Shown one piece after another: positions 27,137 through 36,071 of a stretch of 64,000 bases of DNA. Origin of the DNA: Paraburkholderia sp. BL25I1N1 (lineage in GTDB: Bacteria; Pseudomonadota; Gammaproteobacteria; Burkholderiales; Burkholderiaceae); NCBI RefSeq assembly GCF_003002025.1, contig NZ_PVZB01000002.1:372001-436000 (forward strand), in the 5' to 3' direction. The notes beneath the pieces were generated by a model, which searched no databases, had not been told where the DNA came from, and saw only the letters and a program-made list of their open reading frames with translations. Within the stretch, counting starts at the first letter, position 1. Each line of letters opens with the position of its first letter. A program made the position numbers and the translations under genes.

Positions 27137-27883
27137 TCACGAAACCACACTCGACGAAGGCTTCGCCGCATCTTCCTTGTACATCTCGCGCACGAAGGTC
27201 AGATGACGCTCGGCGGCCTTGCGCGCCTTTTGCGCGTCGCGTGCCATGACGGCGTCGTAAATGGCTTGATGCTGGCTCATCAACTGCTTTTCCATCGCGT
27301 CGTCGTAATCGATCAGCCGATGGTACTGGCGCATGCCCTCGCGAATCAGCGTATGGATGCCGTGCATCACGTGCGCGAGCGCGATGTTGTGCGTAGAGTC
27401 GGCGATCGCGAGGTGAAACGCGGCGTCCAGTTCCGCGAGATTGACGCGATCCTGAGACTGCGAGCCGGCCTTCAACGCCTCGAACGCGACGCTGATCTTT
27501 TTCAGGTCGGCGGCCGTGGCGCGCTCCGCGGCATACACCGTCGAAATCGATTCGAGCCCCTGGCGCAACTCCAGAATATCGGCACTGGTGCGCGGATTCT
27601 GCAGCAGCAGCTCGGCGAGTGGCTTGGAGATGATCGGCGCCGTGACATCGACGACCGTAAAACCGCCCCGCCCCGATGTCTCGATGTAGCCGTCCGCTTC
27701 AAGCCGAATCAGCGCTTCCCGCAACGACGGCCGCGACACGCCGAGCTGCGTCGCCAGATCGCGTTCAGCCGGCAAGCGGTCGCCGGGCATCAGCGTGCCG
27801 TCCGAGATCAGTTGCTTGATCTGGTCGGACACCACGTCGGACAGCCGTTTGCGCGTGAAGGCCTGGATCGGGAGAAATGGCAT
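27137..27883 (-). CDS. FadR/GntR-family regulator with FCD domain, probable lactate repressor
   Basis: A 248-residue regulator from ATG 27883; the frame is open upstream without family similarity. Residues 10-75 are a GntR winged helix (MPGDRLPAERDLATQLGVSR, PSLREALIRLEADGYI). Residues about 95-235 form an FCD effector domain with the metal-binding Asp/His positions in LDAAFHLAIAD and HQAIYDAV. Such proteins (LldR, PdhR, LutR) sense small carboxylates. The closest operator-like palindrome is in front of lutABC, 2 kb away beyond hipBA, so lactate control is the best inference. Confidence 0.88.
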   Translation of the reverse strand: MPFLPIQAFTRKRLSDVVSDQIKQLISDGTLMPGDRLPAERDLATQLGVSRPSLREALIRLEADGYIETSGRGGFTVVDVTAPIISKPLAELLLQNPRTSADILELRQGLESISTVYAAERATAADLKKISVAFEALKAGSQSQDRVNLAELDAAFHLAIADSTHNIALAHVMHGIHTLIREGMRQYHRLIDYDDAMEKQLMSQHQAIYDAVMARDAQKARKAAERHLTFVREMYKEDAAKPSSSVVS

Positions 27884-28064
27884 GGGCAGCGGTGAGTAAA
27901 GCCGGTTGAGCAAGCGGTTTTCAGGCCGTGGAGAGTGTCCAGGCACGATGCGTTGCGACGTTGCAGTCGCGCTTCGACGTTGCAGCGAATTATACCGTTC
28001 AACGGGACACGCCGAATCCGGCTGGCACGCGAGCCTGCCGGCGTTGCGAGTCGTCGGGAACCCG

Positions 28065-29846
28065 CTAGCGCGCACCCGCCGCGTAGAAAACCGCCAGATC
28101 GCGCCGGAGCGTGTGCAAGGCCGCGTCGTCGAGATAGATCATGTGACCGGTCGGATAGTATGCGATTCGCACATTGGCGCGCAGCGGCCCGTCCAGGCCC
28201 AGATGCGCGAGCGCATATTCGGTGGCGTAGAACGGCGTGGCCAGATCGAAATAGCCGTTCACCGACATCACGCGCAACTGCGGATTCTGCCGCATCGCTT
28301 CAGCCAGATCGCCGGCTGCATACGGCACGGGCAAACGCTCGCCCCACCATTCGCGATGCTTCCAGTCCCATTGCGTCAGCGCTTCGTCGTTGAAGACGCG
28401 GTAGCGGTCGGCCGGCGTGAAGTGCAGGTCCTGAGCGAAATGCTGATGCAACGCCGCGTCGAAAGCACTCGACACGCTGCTCACCGAGGCGTCGTAGTCG
28501 GGGCGATCCGACACGCTGTCGAAGTCGATGCCTTCAAAACGCGCATCGTAACGGCCGACACTGCGCGCCTGATCGCGCAGCAATTCACTGCGATAACGCG
28601 ACGGATAGAGACGCAGGCGGCTGCGCTTCACATAAGCGATATCGAGGCCGGTGAATTGCGCGACGCGCGCGGCGATCGCGTCACGCTCGGCGTCGGGCAG
28701 CGCATCGCCTTGTGCAAGGGCTTGCGCATACGGCCCGCGGGCGAACGCGCGGGCTTCGTCGAGGAAAGCAGGCAGACTGGCCGGCTTCGGCACGATCTTG
28801 CCGTGATACCAGGCGATCGCCGCGAAGCTCGGCAGATAGCTTTCGCTTTTAAAATCCGAGCCCGCCGAAAACGCGGCCGAATCGAGCACCGACGACATCA
28901 GGATCACGCCATTAAGCGCGATATTGTTCTGCCCCAACTGATACGCGAGCATCGCGGCGCGCGCGGTCCCATACGATTCGCCGAGCAGATACTTCGGCGA
29001 ATTCCAGCGCTGGTTCACCGTCAGATAGCGGTCGATGAATTGCGAGAACGCATCCACATCCTTGTCGACGCCCCAGAAGTCTTTGCCCGTGCCATGACCC
29101 ACGACGCGCGACAAGCCCGCACCGACGGCGTCGATGAAGACGAGGTCGGTGCTATCGAGCAGGCTGTCGGGATTGTCGGCGAGCGTATAGGGTGCGGGCG
29201 GCGTGATATCCGGGCTCGCGGTACGCACCCGCTTCGGCCCGAATGAGCCGATCATCAGAAAGACGGTGCCGGCGCCCGGACCGCCGTTGAACAGAAACGT
29301 GACCGGCCGCGTCTGCGGCGTTTTGCTGGCGACAGTGTAGGCAATATAAAAAACGCTCGCGTTGGCCTGCCCCGTCTTGTCGCGCAACAGCAGGTTGCCG
29401 GCGGTGGCCGTGTAGTCGATCTTGCGGCCATCGAGCCGAATGGAATGCTGCGTGACCGATGCGGTTTCCGGCGGTATGGGAATCCCCGTCGGTTCCGCTT
29501 TCGCGTTGCGCTGCGCCGTGCTGCCAGACGCTTCGTTCTGCGCCGACGCGACCGCGCGTGGCTGCCGAGGCGCGCGTTTCGCCGCCGCATGCGAGTCCTG
29601 CTGCGGTTGGCCGTTCGGCTCCGCGCTCTGATTGGGCTGGCCGCTCACGAAGCGGGGCGCGTCCGGCTCCGATGCCTCGGTATCGGCGCTCGCTGCGGCT
29701 TCCGGCGAGTCGCCCGGTTCAGCCGCCGCGCACAGGGTGCTGAACATGGCGACTGCAGCAAGCACGAGCGCCGTCGCGACGAGCGCGGCCGCCATGGATC
29801 CCGCCATCAAGGATTGGCGCAACCAGAAGGTAAAGCGAAGGCCCAT
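28065..29846 (-). CDS. S10-family serine carboxypeptidase-like protein, exported
   Basis: A 593-residue protein from ATG 29846. A hydrophobic N-terminal segment (SMAAALVATALVLAAVAMF) acts as signal or anchor and is followed by a 90-residue Ala/Glu/Pro/Gln-rich linker. The peptidase domain shows LFNGGPGAGTVF, the nucleophile Ser in LLGESYGTARAA, Asp in NGYFDLATPF and His in YYPTGHMIYLD, the S10 triad. It should act in the periplasm or at the surface on peptide C-termini. No partner gene is evident. Related bacterial proteins are only loosely characterised. Confidence 0.85.
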   Translation of the reverse strand: MGLRFTFWLRQSLMAGSMAAALVATALVLAAVAMFSTLCAAAEPGDSPEAAASADTEASEPDAPRFVSGQPNQSAEPNGQPQQDSHAAAKRAPRQPRAVASAQNEASGSTAQRNAKAEPTGIPIPPETASVTQHSIRLDGRKIDYTATAGNLLLRDKTGQANASVFYIAYTVASKTPQTRPVTFLFNGGPGAGTVFLMIGSFGPKRVRTASPDITPPAPYTLADNPDSLLDSTDLVFIDAVGAGLSRVVGHGTGKDFWGVDKDVDAFSQFIDRYLTVNQRWNSPKYLLGESYGTARAAMLAYQLGQNNIALNGVILMSSVLDSAAFSAGSDFKSESYLPSFAAIAWYHGKIVPKPASLPAFLDEARAFARGPYAQALAQGDALPDAERDAIAARVAQFTGLDIAYVKRSRLRLYPSRYRSELLRDQARSVGRYDARFEGIDFDSVSDRPDYDASVSSVSSAFDAALHQHFAQDLHFTPADRYRVFNDEALTQWDWKHREWWGERLPVPYAAGDLAEAMRQNPQLRVMSVNGYFDLATPFYATEYALAHLGLDGPLRANVRIAYYPTGHMIYLDDAALHTLRRDLAVFYAAGAR

Positions 29847-30032
29847 GAGTTTCCCGACGAGTGTCAATAGGCGCCGATGTCCGCAAGGTGCAGGCTTAAG
29901 ACGAACTCGGCGCTCGATTTTTGACGCAAGCATTTACGGCGTCAATCGAAAACCGGCGAGAACACGCATTCCTCCCACGACGCATCGCCGCGTTACGCCA
30001 ATCGAAAAGCAAACGAAACGTTGGCGAAAGAC

Positions 30033-31211
30033 TCAACGACCGGGCAACGCGCCGACGAATGCAGCAATACGTTCGCACGCGTCGATCAGACGCGCTTCGT
30101 CGACGACGAAACCCAGCCGCACGAAACCATTCGCCGTCTCGCCGAACGCACTCGCGTCGAGCAGCGACACGCCTTGCGCGCGAAACAGCTGCCAGGTGAA
30201 GTCGACCGTATCGAGGCCCGTGCCGCTCACGTCGACCATCATGAACATGCCCGCCTCGGGCAACAGGCACCGCAAACCCGGCACGCGATGCAAACGCTCG
30301 AACACCACGTCGCGCCGGCGCCGGTAGATCTCGCGCATCTCGGCGGCGATCCGCGCCTTGTGCTGCACAGCCGTCAATGCGGCCTGCTGGATGAAGCCGG
30401 GCAAGCCGTAGAGCATGGCAAGCGCGAGCCGCCCCATGTGCTCGATCAGCTCCGTGGGCCCGATCGCCCAGCCCACGCGCCAACCGGCCATGGCATGCGA
30501 TTTCGACAGACTGCCGAGCGTCACGGTGCGCTCGGCCATGCCGGGCAGCGCGGCGATGCTCACATGCTCGCGTTCGAACGTCAACTCGGCGTAGACCTCG
30601 TCGGAGAGCACCCATAGGTCGTGCCGGCACGCGAGCCGTGCGATACGTTCGAGATCGGCGCGTTGCATGACCACGCCGGTCGGGTTGCACGGCGTCGCGA
30701 AGAAGATGGCTTTGGTGCGTGAGGTAACAGCGGCTTCGAGCGCGTCGCAGTCGACATGAAACGCCCGCGCCGGATCCACAGGCACCGTCACGAGCGTGGC
30801 GCTGGCCGCGCGCACGCAAGCCTCGTAGGTCAGATACATGGGCTCGGGGACGATCACTTCGTCGCCCGCTTCCAGCAGACACAGCGACGCGGCAAACACG
30901 CCGTTCTGCGCCCCCGCGGTCAGGATCACATTGGCGGCGCTCGCGGCGCAGCCGGTCATGCGCGTGTGTTCCGCGGCGATCGCCGCGCGCACCGGCTCGC
31001 GGCCGGACACGGCGCTGTAGTGCGTATCGCCGCCGCGCAAGGCTTCGATGGCGCGCTCGACGATCGGCGCGGGCGTGGCGAAGTCGGGGTCGCCCACGCT
31101 CAGGACGATGACGTCTTCGCCTCTCGCCTCCGCCTGCTGCGCGACACGATGGATTTCCCACGCTGAGGTGCGCCGGCCTTGCAGGCGTTCGACCAGATTC
31201 GAATACTTCAT
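30033..31211 (-). CDS. Class I/II PLP-dependent aminotransferase
   Basis: A 392-residue fold-type I enzyme. PLP-site features include LTAGAQNGVFA, ATPCNPTGVV, VLSDEVYAEL and the Schiff-base Lys in SLSKSHAMAGWRVGW. Arg in FVRLGFV binds the substrate carboxylate. It belongs with arginine/aspartate-type aminotransferases of broad specificity; the donor cannot be predicted. ATG at 31211 begins MKYSNLVERLQG; an ATG seven codons earlier is an alternative. It is downstream of rpoN in the same direction but separated by a terminator. Confidence 0.88.
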   Translation of the reverse strand: MKYSNLVERLQGRRTSAWEIHRVAQQAEARGEDVIVLSVGDPDFATPAPIVERAIEALRGGDTHYSAVSGREPVRAAIAAEHTRMTGCAASAANVILTAGAQNGVFAASLCLLEAGDEVIVPEPMYLTYEACVRAASATLVTVPVDPARAFHVDCDALEAAVTSRTKAIFFATPCNPTGVVMQRADLERIARLACRHDLWVLSDEVYAELTFEREHVSIAALPGMAERTVTLGSLSKSHAMAGWRVGWAIGPTELIEHMGRLALAMLYGLPGFIQQAALTAVQHKARIAAEMREIYRRRRDVVFERLHRVPGLRCLLPEAGMFMMVDVSGTGLDTVDFTWQLFRAQGVSLLDASAFGETANGFVRLGFVVDEARLIDACERIAAFVGALPGR

Positions 31212-31276
31212 TGACCGCACCCCGTTTCCCATGGACCCGCCAATGTAAAGGGGCGCGCGCGAAACGTCCAGATACG

Positions 31277-31314
31277 AAAAAGCGCCACGCGAACAAACAG
31301 TCCCGCGTGGCGCT
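31277..31314 (-). terminator. Rho-independent terminator of rpoN
   Basis: On the minus strand AGCGCCACGCG and CGCGTGGCGCT form an 11-bp perfect stem with a 12-base loop, followed by a run of five T. It lies 32 bp after the rpoN stop. Confidence 0.8.
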
Positions 31315-31345
31315 CGGGCTTGCCCCCGATTCGCGGGCGACGCGT

Positions 31346-32827
31346 TTAGATTTGGCGGCGCAACTCCGCCGGCGGGACCTTCATCAGATGCCGGTATTTC
31401 GCCACGGTGCGGCGCGCCACCAGCACGCCCTGATCGGCGAGCATTCTGGCAAGCGTGACGTCCGACAGCGGATCGTGCGTGTTCTCCGCGGCGATCATTT
31501 CCTTGAGGAGCGCGCGCACGGCAGCGGCTGAACAGGTGCCGCCGCTTTCCGTGCCCAGTTCGCGCGGGAAGAAATGCTTGAACTCGAAAATACCGCGCGG
31601 CGTGGCCATGTACTTGTTGCCGGTGGCGCGCGAGATGGTGGATTCGTGCAGGCCGAGTTCGTCGGCGACATCGCGCAGCACCATCGGCTTGAGCGCGATT
31701 TCGCCGTACTGGAAGAAGGCCTTTTGATGCGCGACGATGCATTCGGCCACGCGCTGAATCGTATCGAAGCGCTGCTGCGCGTTACGGATCAGCCAGCGCG
31801 CTTCCTGCAATTGCTGCGCGAGCGGTGAACGGCTGGCGCCGGCCGACTGCGCGAACAATTCCGCATACATGCGATGGATGCGCGCCCGCGGCTGCACCGC
31901 CGGATTGATCGTTACGACCCACTTGTTGCGGACCTGACGCACGATCACGTCCGGCACCACGTAATTGTCTTCAGTGCGGCCGTAGCTGTTGCCCGGCTTC
32001 GGATCGAGCTTGCGCACCAGCGCGCAGGCCACGCGCAACTCTTCCGCGCTGCAGCCGATCTGCTTCTGCAGTTCAGCCTGCTCGCGACGCGCGAGCCGTT
32101 CAAGATGATGTTCGACGACTTGACGCGCCACGTCGCGCCCCGGCGTGTCGGCGGGCAACGCATTCACCTGCAGGGACAGGCATTCGGACAAGGAGCGTGC
32201 GCCCAGACCCGGACGATCGAGCGACTGGACGAGACGCAGCGCCACCAGCAATTCTTCTTCGGTCAGTTCCGGTTCGAGATCGACGCTGGCCGCGAGGTCC
32301 GACAGTTCCTGACGCAGATAACCGTCGTCGTCGAGCGCTTCGATGATAAAGCGGGCCACCGCGCGGTCGCGGTCGTCAAGTCGATAGAGGCGCAGCGAAT
32401 CGTGCAACTGCTCACGCAAGGTCGGCTGCGAGCGGGCCCATTCGGCGGGGTCGCTGCTGTCCGAGTCGCCGTTCTGGCGCGTCGAACTGCGGCTGCTGTA
32501 GTCGCCGGAGAAGTCGCCGGGCATGTCATCCTGGCCCGCGCTTTCCAGCGTGTCGTTGGCGCCGGATTCAGACGGCAGTGCATCGGGCTCGGCGGTTGCG
32601 ACCGCGTCGGTGGCGGGTAGCGCGCCGCCGTCTTCGCCGGAGGTCGCGGTTGCGAGCGCTACGTCTTCCGTTTCCGACGAGTCGTACTCGAGGAACGGAT
32701 TGGTGTCGAGCGCGGTGCGCAACTCCTGCTGGAACTCTAGAGACGACAACTGCAACAGACGCACCGATTGCTGAAGACGCGGCGTGAGTGCGAGAGACTG
32801 CCTTGTGCGTAGTTCAATGGAAGGCAT
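31346..32827 (-). CDS. rpoN: RNA polymerase sigma-54 factor, stand-alone copy
   Basis: A 493-residue sigma-54. Region I is Gln/Leu-rich (LALTPRLQQSVRLLQLSSLEFQQEL). An acidic region II spans about residues 50-130. The core-binding and DNA-binding regions follow, ending in the RpoN box ARRTVAKYRHLMKVPPAELR (family consensus ARRTVAKYRE). All hallmarks are intact. The usual rpoN neighbours (lptB upstream, hpf and ptsN downstream) are absent, so this is likely a paralogue of a canonical copy elsewhere. It would serve activators such as the VpsR-like protein in this window. Confidence 0.93.
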   Translation of the reverse strand: MPSIELRTRQSLALTPRLQQSVRLLQLSSLEFQQELRTALDTNPFLEYDSSETEDVALATATSGEDGGALPATDAVATAEPDALPSESGANDTLESAGQDDMPGDFSGDYSSRSSTRQNGDSDSSDPAEWARSQPTLREQLHDSLRLYRLDDRDRAVARFIIEALDDDGYLRQELSDLAASVDLEPELTEEELLVALRLVQSLDRPGLGARSLSECLSLQVNALPADTPGRDVARQVVEHHLERLARREQAELQKQIGCSAEELRVACALVRKLDPKPGNSYGRTEDNYVVPDVIVRQVRNKWVVTINPAVQPRARIHRMYAELFAQSAGASRSPLAQQLQEARWLIRNAQQRFDTIQRVAECIVAHQKAFFQYGEIALKPMVLRDVADELGLHESTISRATGNKYMATPRGIFEFKHFFPRELGTESGGTCSAAAVRALLKEMIAAENTHDPLSDVTLARMLADQGVLVARRTVAKYRHLMKVPPAELRRQI

Positions 32828-33337
32828 TGTAGTGAGGTCCCTTTGATAGCGAAAATGGGTGAGTAGCCCGTTTAAAGCAACTGTCGTACCAACTCCCGCA
32901 ACGCACTGTTTTTTCTACGCTTTGTGTTTTCAGGCCCGCCAATTGCGCAGGCCGCCAGGCGCCTTTTTTACAAGCTCCCGGCAAATTGCGGTCCCTCCCG
33001 CCGACAGCCGCCATGCTTGGCGTCGATGCACTGCGGCATCGTATTCGTCAGCCTAAATACTTGTGCCGTAACGGCTTTCCCGCCATCCCAGGTTTCTGAC
33101 GCCACGCCGGGCACACCGCTTGCGTCCCTGCAGTATGTGGACGGACGCCGGTCCGTGCATGCCAGACGCGCAAGCAACTCGGAAGCGAAACGCATGCACA
33201 GACCGTCGGCCGGTGTCGATAACGGGCCCTGACGGAACCGTAGCGGCAACGATCCCACGCGTGTCATCAGCGGTTTCGACCGCGATCGACCGCAGGCAAC
33301 AAGACCGCAATTTTGATCAACACCCGAAGGAGAAACC
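32828..33337. other. Intergenic region between rpoN and the BON gene
   Basis: A 510-bp divergent promoter region. Open frames on either strand are not coding-like. A good ribosome binding site (AAGGAG) precedes the BON gene. No repeat or operator was recognised. Confidence 0.35.
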
Positions 33338-33679
33338 ATGAAGACCATCCAACTTCTGAAGACCGCAGGTAGCATCGCTTGTGTCGCTTTCGCACTGAAC
33401 GCGACGAACGCCATGGCGCAAAGCAGCGCCCCGTCGGCGGCATCGGAAACCGTCGGCCAGCATGTCGACGACGGCGCCATCACCACCAAGGTCAAGGCCG
33501 ATCTGCTGGCCGCCAAGAACGTCAAGTCGACGCACATCCACGTGAAGACCCGCAAGGGCGTGGTGTGGCTCACGGGCACGGTGCCTTCGGCCGACGACAA
33601 GGCAGCGGCCGGTGAAGTCGTGGAAGCCGTGAAGGGTGTGTCGAGCGTGAAGAACCATCTGAAGATCGCCGCCGAATAA
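33338..33679 (+). CDS. Periplasmic BON-domain protein (OsmY-like)
   Basis: A 113-residue exported protein with a signal peptide ending in NAMA-QS, then one BON domain (residues 45-112): DDGAITTKVKADLLAAKNV, THIHVKTRKGVVWLTGTV and GVSSVKNHLKI. BON proteins of the OsmY type bind membranes or phospholipid and rise under osmotic or stationary-phase stress. The start has AAGGAG 7 bases upstream. It is followed by a strong terminator and is monocistronic. It begins a 7.8-kb run of small stress-type genes. Confidence 0.9.
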   Translation: MKTIQLLKTAGSIACVAFALNATNAMAQSSAPSAASETVGQHVDDGAITTKVKADLLAAKNVKSTHIHVKTRKGVVWLTGTVPSADDKAAAGEVVEAVKGVSSVKNHLKIAAE

Positions 33680-33750
33680 AACGGCGGGTCTGGCCGGACG
33701 GTGTCGATCTCGGTCGGCACCGTCCGGTGCTCATGACTCACAGCAACGAC

Positions 33751-33781
33751 AAAGCCATACGCAATGCGAATGGCTTTTTTT
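33751..33781 (+). terminator. Rho-independent terminator after the BON gene
   Basis: AAAGCCAT and ATGGCTTT form an 8-bp stem whose loop contains a second small CGC-AAT-GCG stem, followed by T8. A further 10-bp inverted repeat without T-tract (CCGGACGGTG/CACCGTCCGG) lies just upstream at 33694-33727. Confidence 0.85.
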
Positions 33782-33845
33782 ACGTGCGGCTCGCTTTGGA
33801 GTTCTGCCCGTCGCAATCCGATGCGATCCGGCTCGATCCGAAACA

Positions 33846-33870
33846 ACCGGCGCCCTTTTCGGGCGCCGGT
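33846..33870 (-). terminator. Terminator-like hairpin after the PA2169-family gene
   Basis: ACCGGCGCCC and GGGCGCCGGT form a 10-bp perfect stem with a 5-base loop, 15 bp past the stop of the minus-strand gene. The following minus-strand bases are TGTTTCGG, a poor T-tract. Confidence 0.6.
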
Positions 33871-33884
33871 CACTCACCTATTTC

Positions 33885-34337
33885 TTAACGCTTCGCCGCC
33901 GCATATTGATCGCGTAGATCACGCACGCGATCATGATTCTGCAGCACGCCCTGATACTGCCGCTCGACGATTGCCCGCACATCCGCCGGCAATTCCTTTT
34001 CGAGTGCATCGTGATAGCGCTTCTTCGCGACGTCCTCGCCCTTCTCACACTCGGCGAGAATCTCGTGGTCGCTGCGATCCGTCACAGCCGACTTCACGTC
34101 GACCCAGCCGCGATGCAACGCGCCGCTCATGCTGCCGCCCGTTTCGGGCTTGCCGCCCAGTCCTTGAACCGCGTCCTGCAATTCACGCGCGCCGCGCGCG
34201 CAGTCTTCCGCGCGCGACAGGAATAGCGTTTTCAGCTGTGCGTCATGCGCATCTTCGGCTGCCTTGCGAAAGCCCTTCTCGCCATCCTTCGACGTTTCGA
34301 CCAGATCGTTCAGCACGGAAACAACGTTCGTAGCCAT
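33885..34337 (-). CDS. PA2169-family four-helix-bundle protein
   Basis: A 150-residue soluble helical protein of the DUF2383/PA2169 family. VLNDLVETSKDGEKGFRKAA and the Glu/His pattern (AEDCARGARELQ, HRGWVDVKSAVT, ILAECEKGEDVAKKRYHDAL) resemble ferritin-like bundles that may bind metal. Function is unknown; family members often occur among envelope-stress genes, as here. The start ATG 34337 has TGGAGG about 7 bases upstream. It is monocistronic. Confidence 0.85.
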   Translation of the reverse strand: MATNVVSVLNDLVETSKDGEKGFRKAAEDAHDAQLKTLFLSRAEDCARGARELQDAVQGLGGKPETGGSMSGALHRGWVDVKSAVTDRSDHEILAECEKGEDVAKKRYHDALEKELPADVRAIVERQYQGVLQNHDRVRDLRDQYAAAKR

Positions 34338-34705
34338 TCAATACCTCCAGGGGTTTCGTTAGTCACGGAATCCGCCGCCGGAGATAAGTTGCCCGAATCG
34401 CGAGGCACTCTCCCTCCGGCGACGGAGTTCATAGATGCGTTCGCACGGCGCGTGCCCGGAACACGCGGCAATGAACGTTTGCGCGCTGCGTCGACGCGCG
34501 GGTCCGATCTTGCCAACACGCGTAAATCTTGCCCGCCGCTACGCGGCGCAATCGGCGGCAACGCCCCGCGCAGCGGGCTTCTGCTCGATGGCACAACGGT
34601 TGCTTAATATGCTCCGCCCGAGCACGCGTGCATGCAACAACACACGGCAAGACGTGCCAACGGATTGAAAAGAATGGGCAAGCAACAACGACAGGGAGAA
34701 TCACC
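34338..34705. other. Intergenic region
   Basis: About 370 bp containing the promoters of two divergent small genes. Near 34590-34615, TTGCTTAATATG is AT-rich and could carry a -10 element for the downstream exported-protein gene. Open frames here are not coding-like. Confidence 0.35.
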
Positions 34706-34948
34706 ATGAAGATCAGGAGCGCAGAATTTCTCGCCGCCGTCGCGATCATCAGCTCGGCAACTGTGATGCAGATTCGCGAACACGTGCTGGCGCAGGAAGC
34801 GCCGGCTTCGCAAGCGCAGGCTACGTCGCCGTCATGTGGCTTGACGCATGACGGCTTGGTGTCGGCCGCCTGCGAGGCGACGCGCGACAAGCATCAGGTC
34901 GATCGAGCACCCCAACCCCAGCGCAGTGCGCCGCAAGTCTGGGTTTGA
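34706..34948 (+). CDS. Small putative exported protein
   Basis: An 80-residue protein from ATG 34706 with AGGGAGA upstream. A short hydrophobic N-terminal segment (FLAAVAIISSATVM) is followed by a polar Gln/Ala/Thr-rich region with two cysteines, one in SPSCGLTH and one in AACEATRDK, that could form a disulfide. I do not recognise the family. The good ribosome binding site and signal-like N-terminus support a real gene. Confidence 0.55.
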   Translation: MKIRSAEFLAAVAIISSATVMQIREHVLAQEAPASQAQATSPSCGLTHDGLVSAACEATRDKHQVDRAPQPQRSAPQVWV

Positions 34949-34989
34949 GCATGGGTTTAGGTGCTTGTTTGAATAGCGACCGGATAGGC

Positions 34990-35024
34990 AAAAAAGAACG
35001 GCCCGATCGATATCGGGCCGTTCT
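34990..35024 (-). terminator. Rho-independent terminator of the glycine-zipper gene
   Basis: AGAACGGCCCGAT and ATCGGGCCGTTCT form a 13-bp perfect stem with a 4-base loop. On the minus strand it runs straight into T6, 32 bp after the stop at 35056. It may also stop plus-strand transcripts from the small exported-protein gene. Confidence 0.85.
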
Positions 35025-35055
35025 GCTAATTACCGCGAGGAAAATATCCAGCGAT

Positions 35056-35637
35056 TCAAGCACTCTTCTCGCTGAACTCGCTGAGCGGCACCGGCTTTTT
35101 CAACGGATCGAAGTCGGCCCAGCGCCCCTGCTGCCAGCGTCCGCTCGCGCGCTCGATGGCCATGCCGCCGGCTTCGCGCAGCACCCGCGCGGCATCGAAC
35201 TGATTATCCGGCGAGACATGCACGGCGACCAGCACGCCGGAATCGCGCGTCTCTTCATGGAATGCCGAACGATGGCCTGTGTGGCCGGCATCGCGCGTAA
35301 GGGACATGGCGCCGACCAATGAGCCCACATATGCGCCGACGCCCGCGGCAATCAACGAAACGATAATCGGCGCGGAGAAAGCCGCGAAGATCCCGACGCC
35401 CACCACCGCGCCGGCTACCGCGCCGATCGTGACGCCCATCCCCGCACCTTTGGGCGCCTCCTTGGCGCCGGCATCGGTGCCGGTGTCGCCGCCGATCGGA
35501 TAACGCGCGTGCTGACCGCGCGGATTGACGAAGAACAGCGTGACGTCTTCCTCGACGAAACCTGCGTTGAAGAGCTTAGCCGCCGCGTCTTCAGCGGCGG
35601 GAAAAGTCGTAAAGCGTGCAGCGACGATGAGTGACAT
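35056..35637 (-). CDS. Glycine-zipper stress-type membrane protein
   Basis: A 193-residue protein from ATG 35637, with AAGGAGG at ideal spacing. Residues 1-55 (SLIVAARFTTFPAAEDAAAK, GFVEEDVTLFFVNPRGQH) look like a small alpha/beta domain similar to general-stress-protein modules. Residues about 70-115 are glycine/alanine-rich and hydrophobic (GVTIGAVAGAVVGVGIFAAF, IAAGVGAYVGSLVGAM), a glycine zipper able to insert in a membrane. The C-terminal part (VLVAVHVSPDNQFDAARVLR) repeats the alpha/beta pattern. Family assignment is uncertain; position among stress genes is the main clue. Confidence 0.7.
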   Translation of the reverse strand: MSLIVAARFTTFPAAEDAAAKLFNAGFVEEDVTLFFVNPRGQHARYPIGGDTGTDAGAKEAPKGAGMGVTIGAVAGAVVGVGIFAAFSAPIIVSLIAAGVGAYVGSLVGAMSLTRDAGHTGHRSAFHEETRDSGVLVAVHVSPDNQFDAARVLREAGGMAIERASGRWQQGRWADFDPLKKPVPLSEFSEKSA

Positions 35638-35730
35638 AAGGCCTCCTTGCATCGTTGATAGCGTTTGCGGACCATGCCGCCGCATTTCGCCGCGCGGCAT
35701 CGCGCGCGCGAGCGGCGGCACGCGCCGGCC

Positions 35731-36033
35731 TTACGCTGTGGTGCCGCGATCCGGTTCCATGCCTTCCACTCTGAACAGTCCGCTATGCAACACTACGCCT
35801 TCACCGTCGTTCTGGTCGAGTGCTTCGGCGCAAACCGAACGGATACGTTGACGACCTTTGTCGAAAGCCGACATCAGCGTGGCTTCCAGGGCGGAATCGG
35901 CGCCGAAATGATCCTCGAGCGCCTCGGCGGTAATCGTGCATACGACCGGCTCGCCGTCCACCCGCGCCATGAAGCGCACGGTCAGGTTCGCTCCGTCGAA
36001 GACCGGCTTGTCGTCGGAAAAAGTGATCTGCAT
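35731..36033 (-). CDS. DUF1488 family protein
   Basis: A 100-residue protein from ATG 36033 with GAGGA upstream. It shows the DUF1488 pattern VRFMARVDGEPVVCTITAEA, LEDHFGADSALE and IRSVCAEAL, with GVVLHSGLF at the end. Function of the family is unknown. It sits between the glycine-zipper and DUF4142 genes on the same strand, 38 bp after DUF4142, and may be its operon partner. A second DUF1488-like sequence occurs at the far end of the window. Confidence 0.8.
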   Translation of the reverse strand: MQITFSDDKPVFDGANLTVRFMARVDGEPVVCTITAEALEDHFGADSALEATLMSAFDKGRQRIRSVCAEALDQNDGEGVVLHSGLFRVEGMEPDRGTTA

Positions 36034-36071
36034 AAGGGAATCCTCATAGGCCGGCCGCGGCCGGATCGCAT

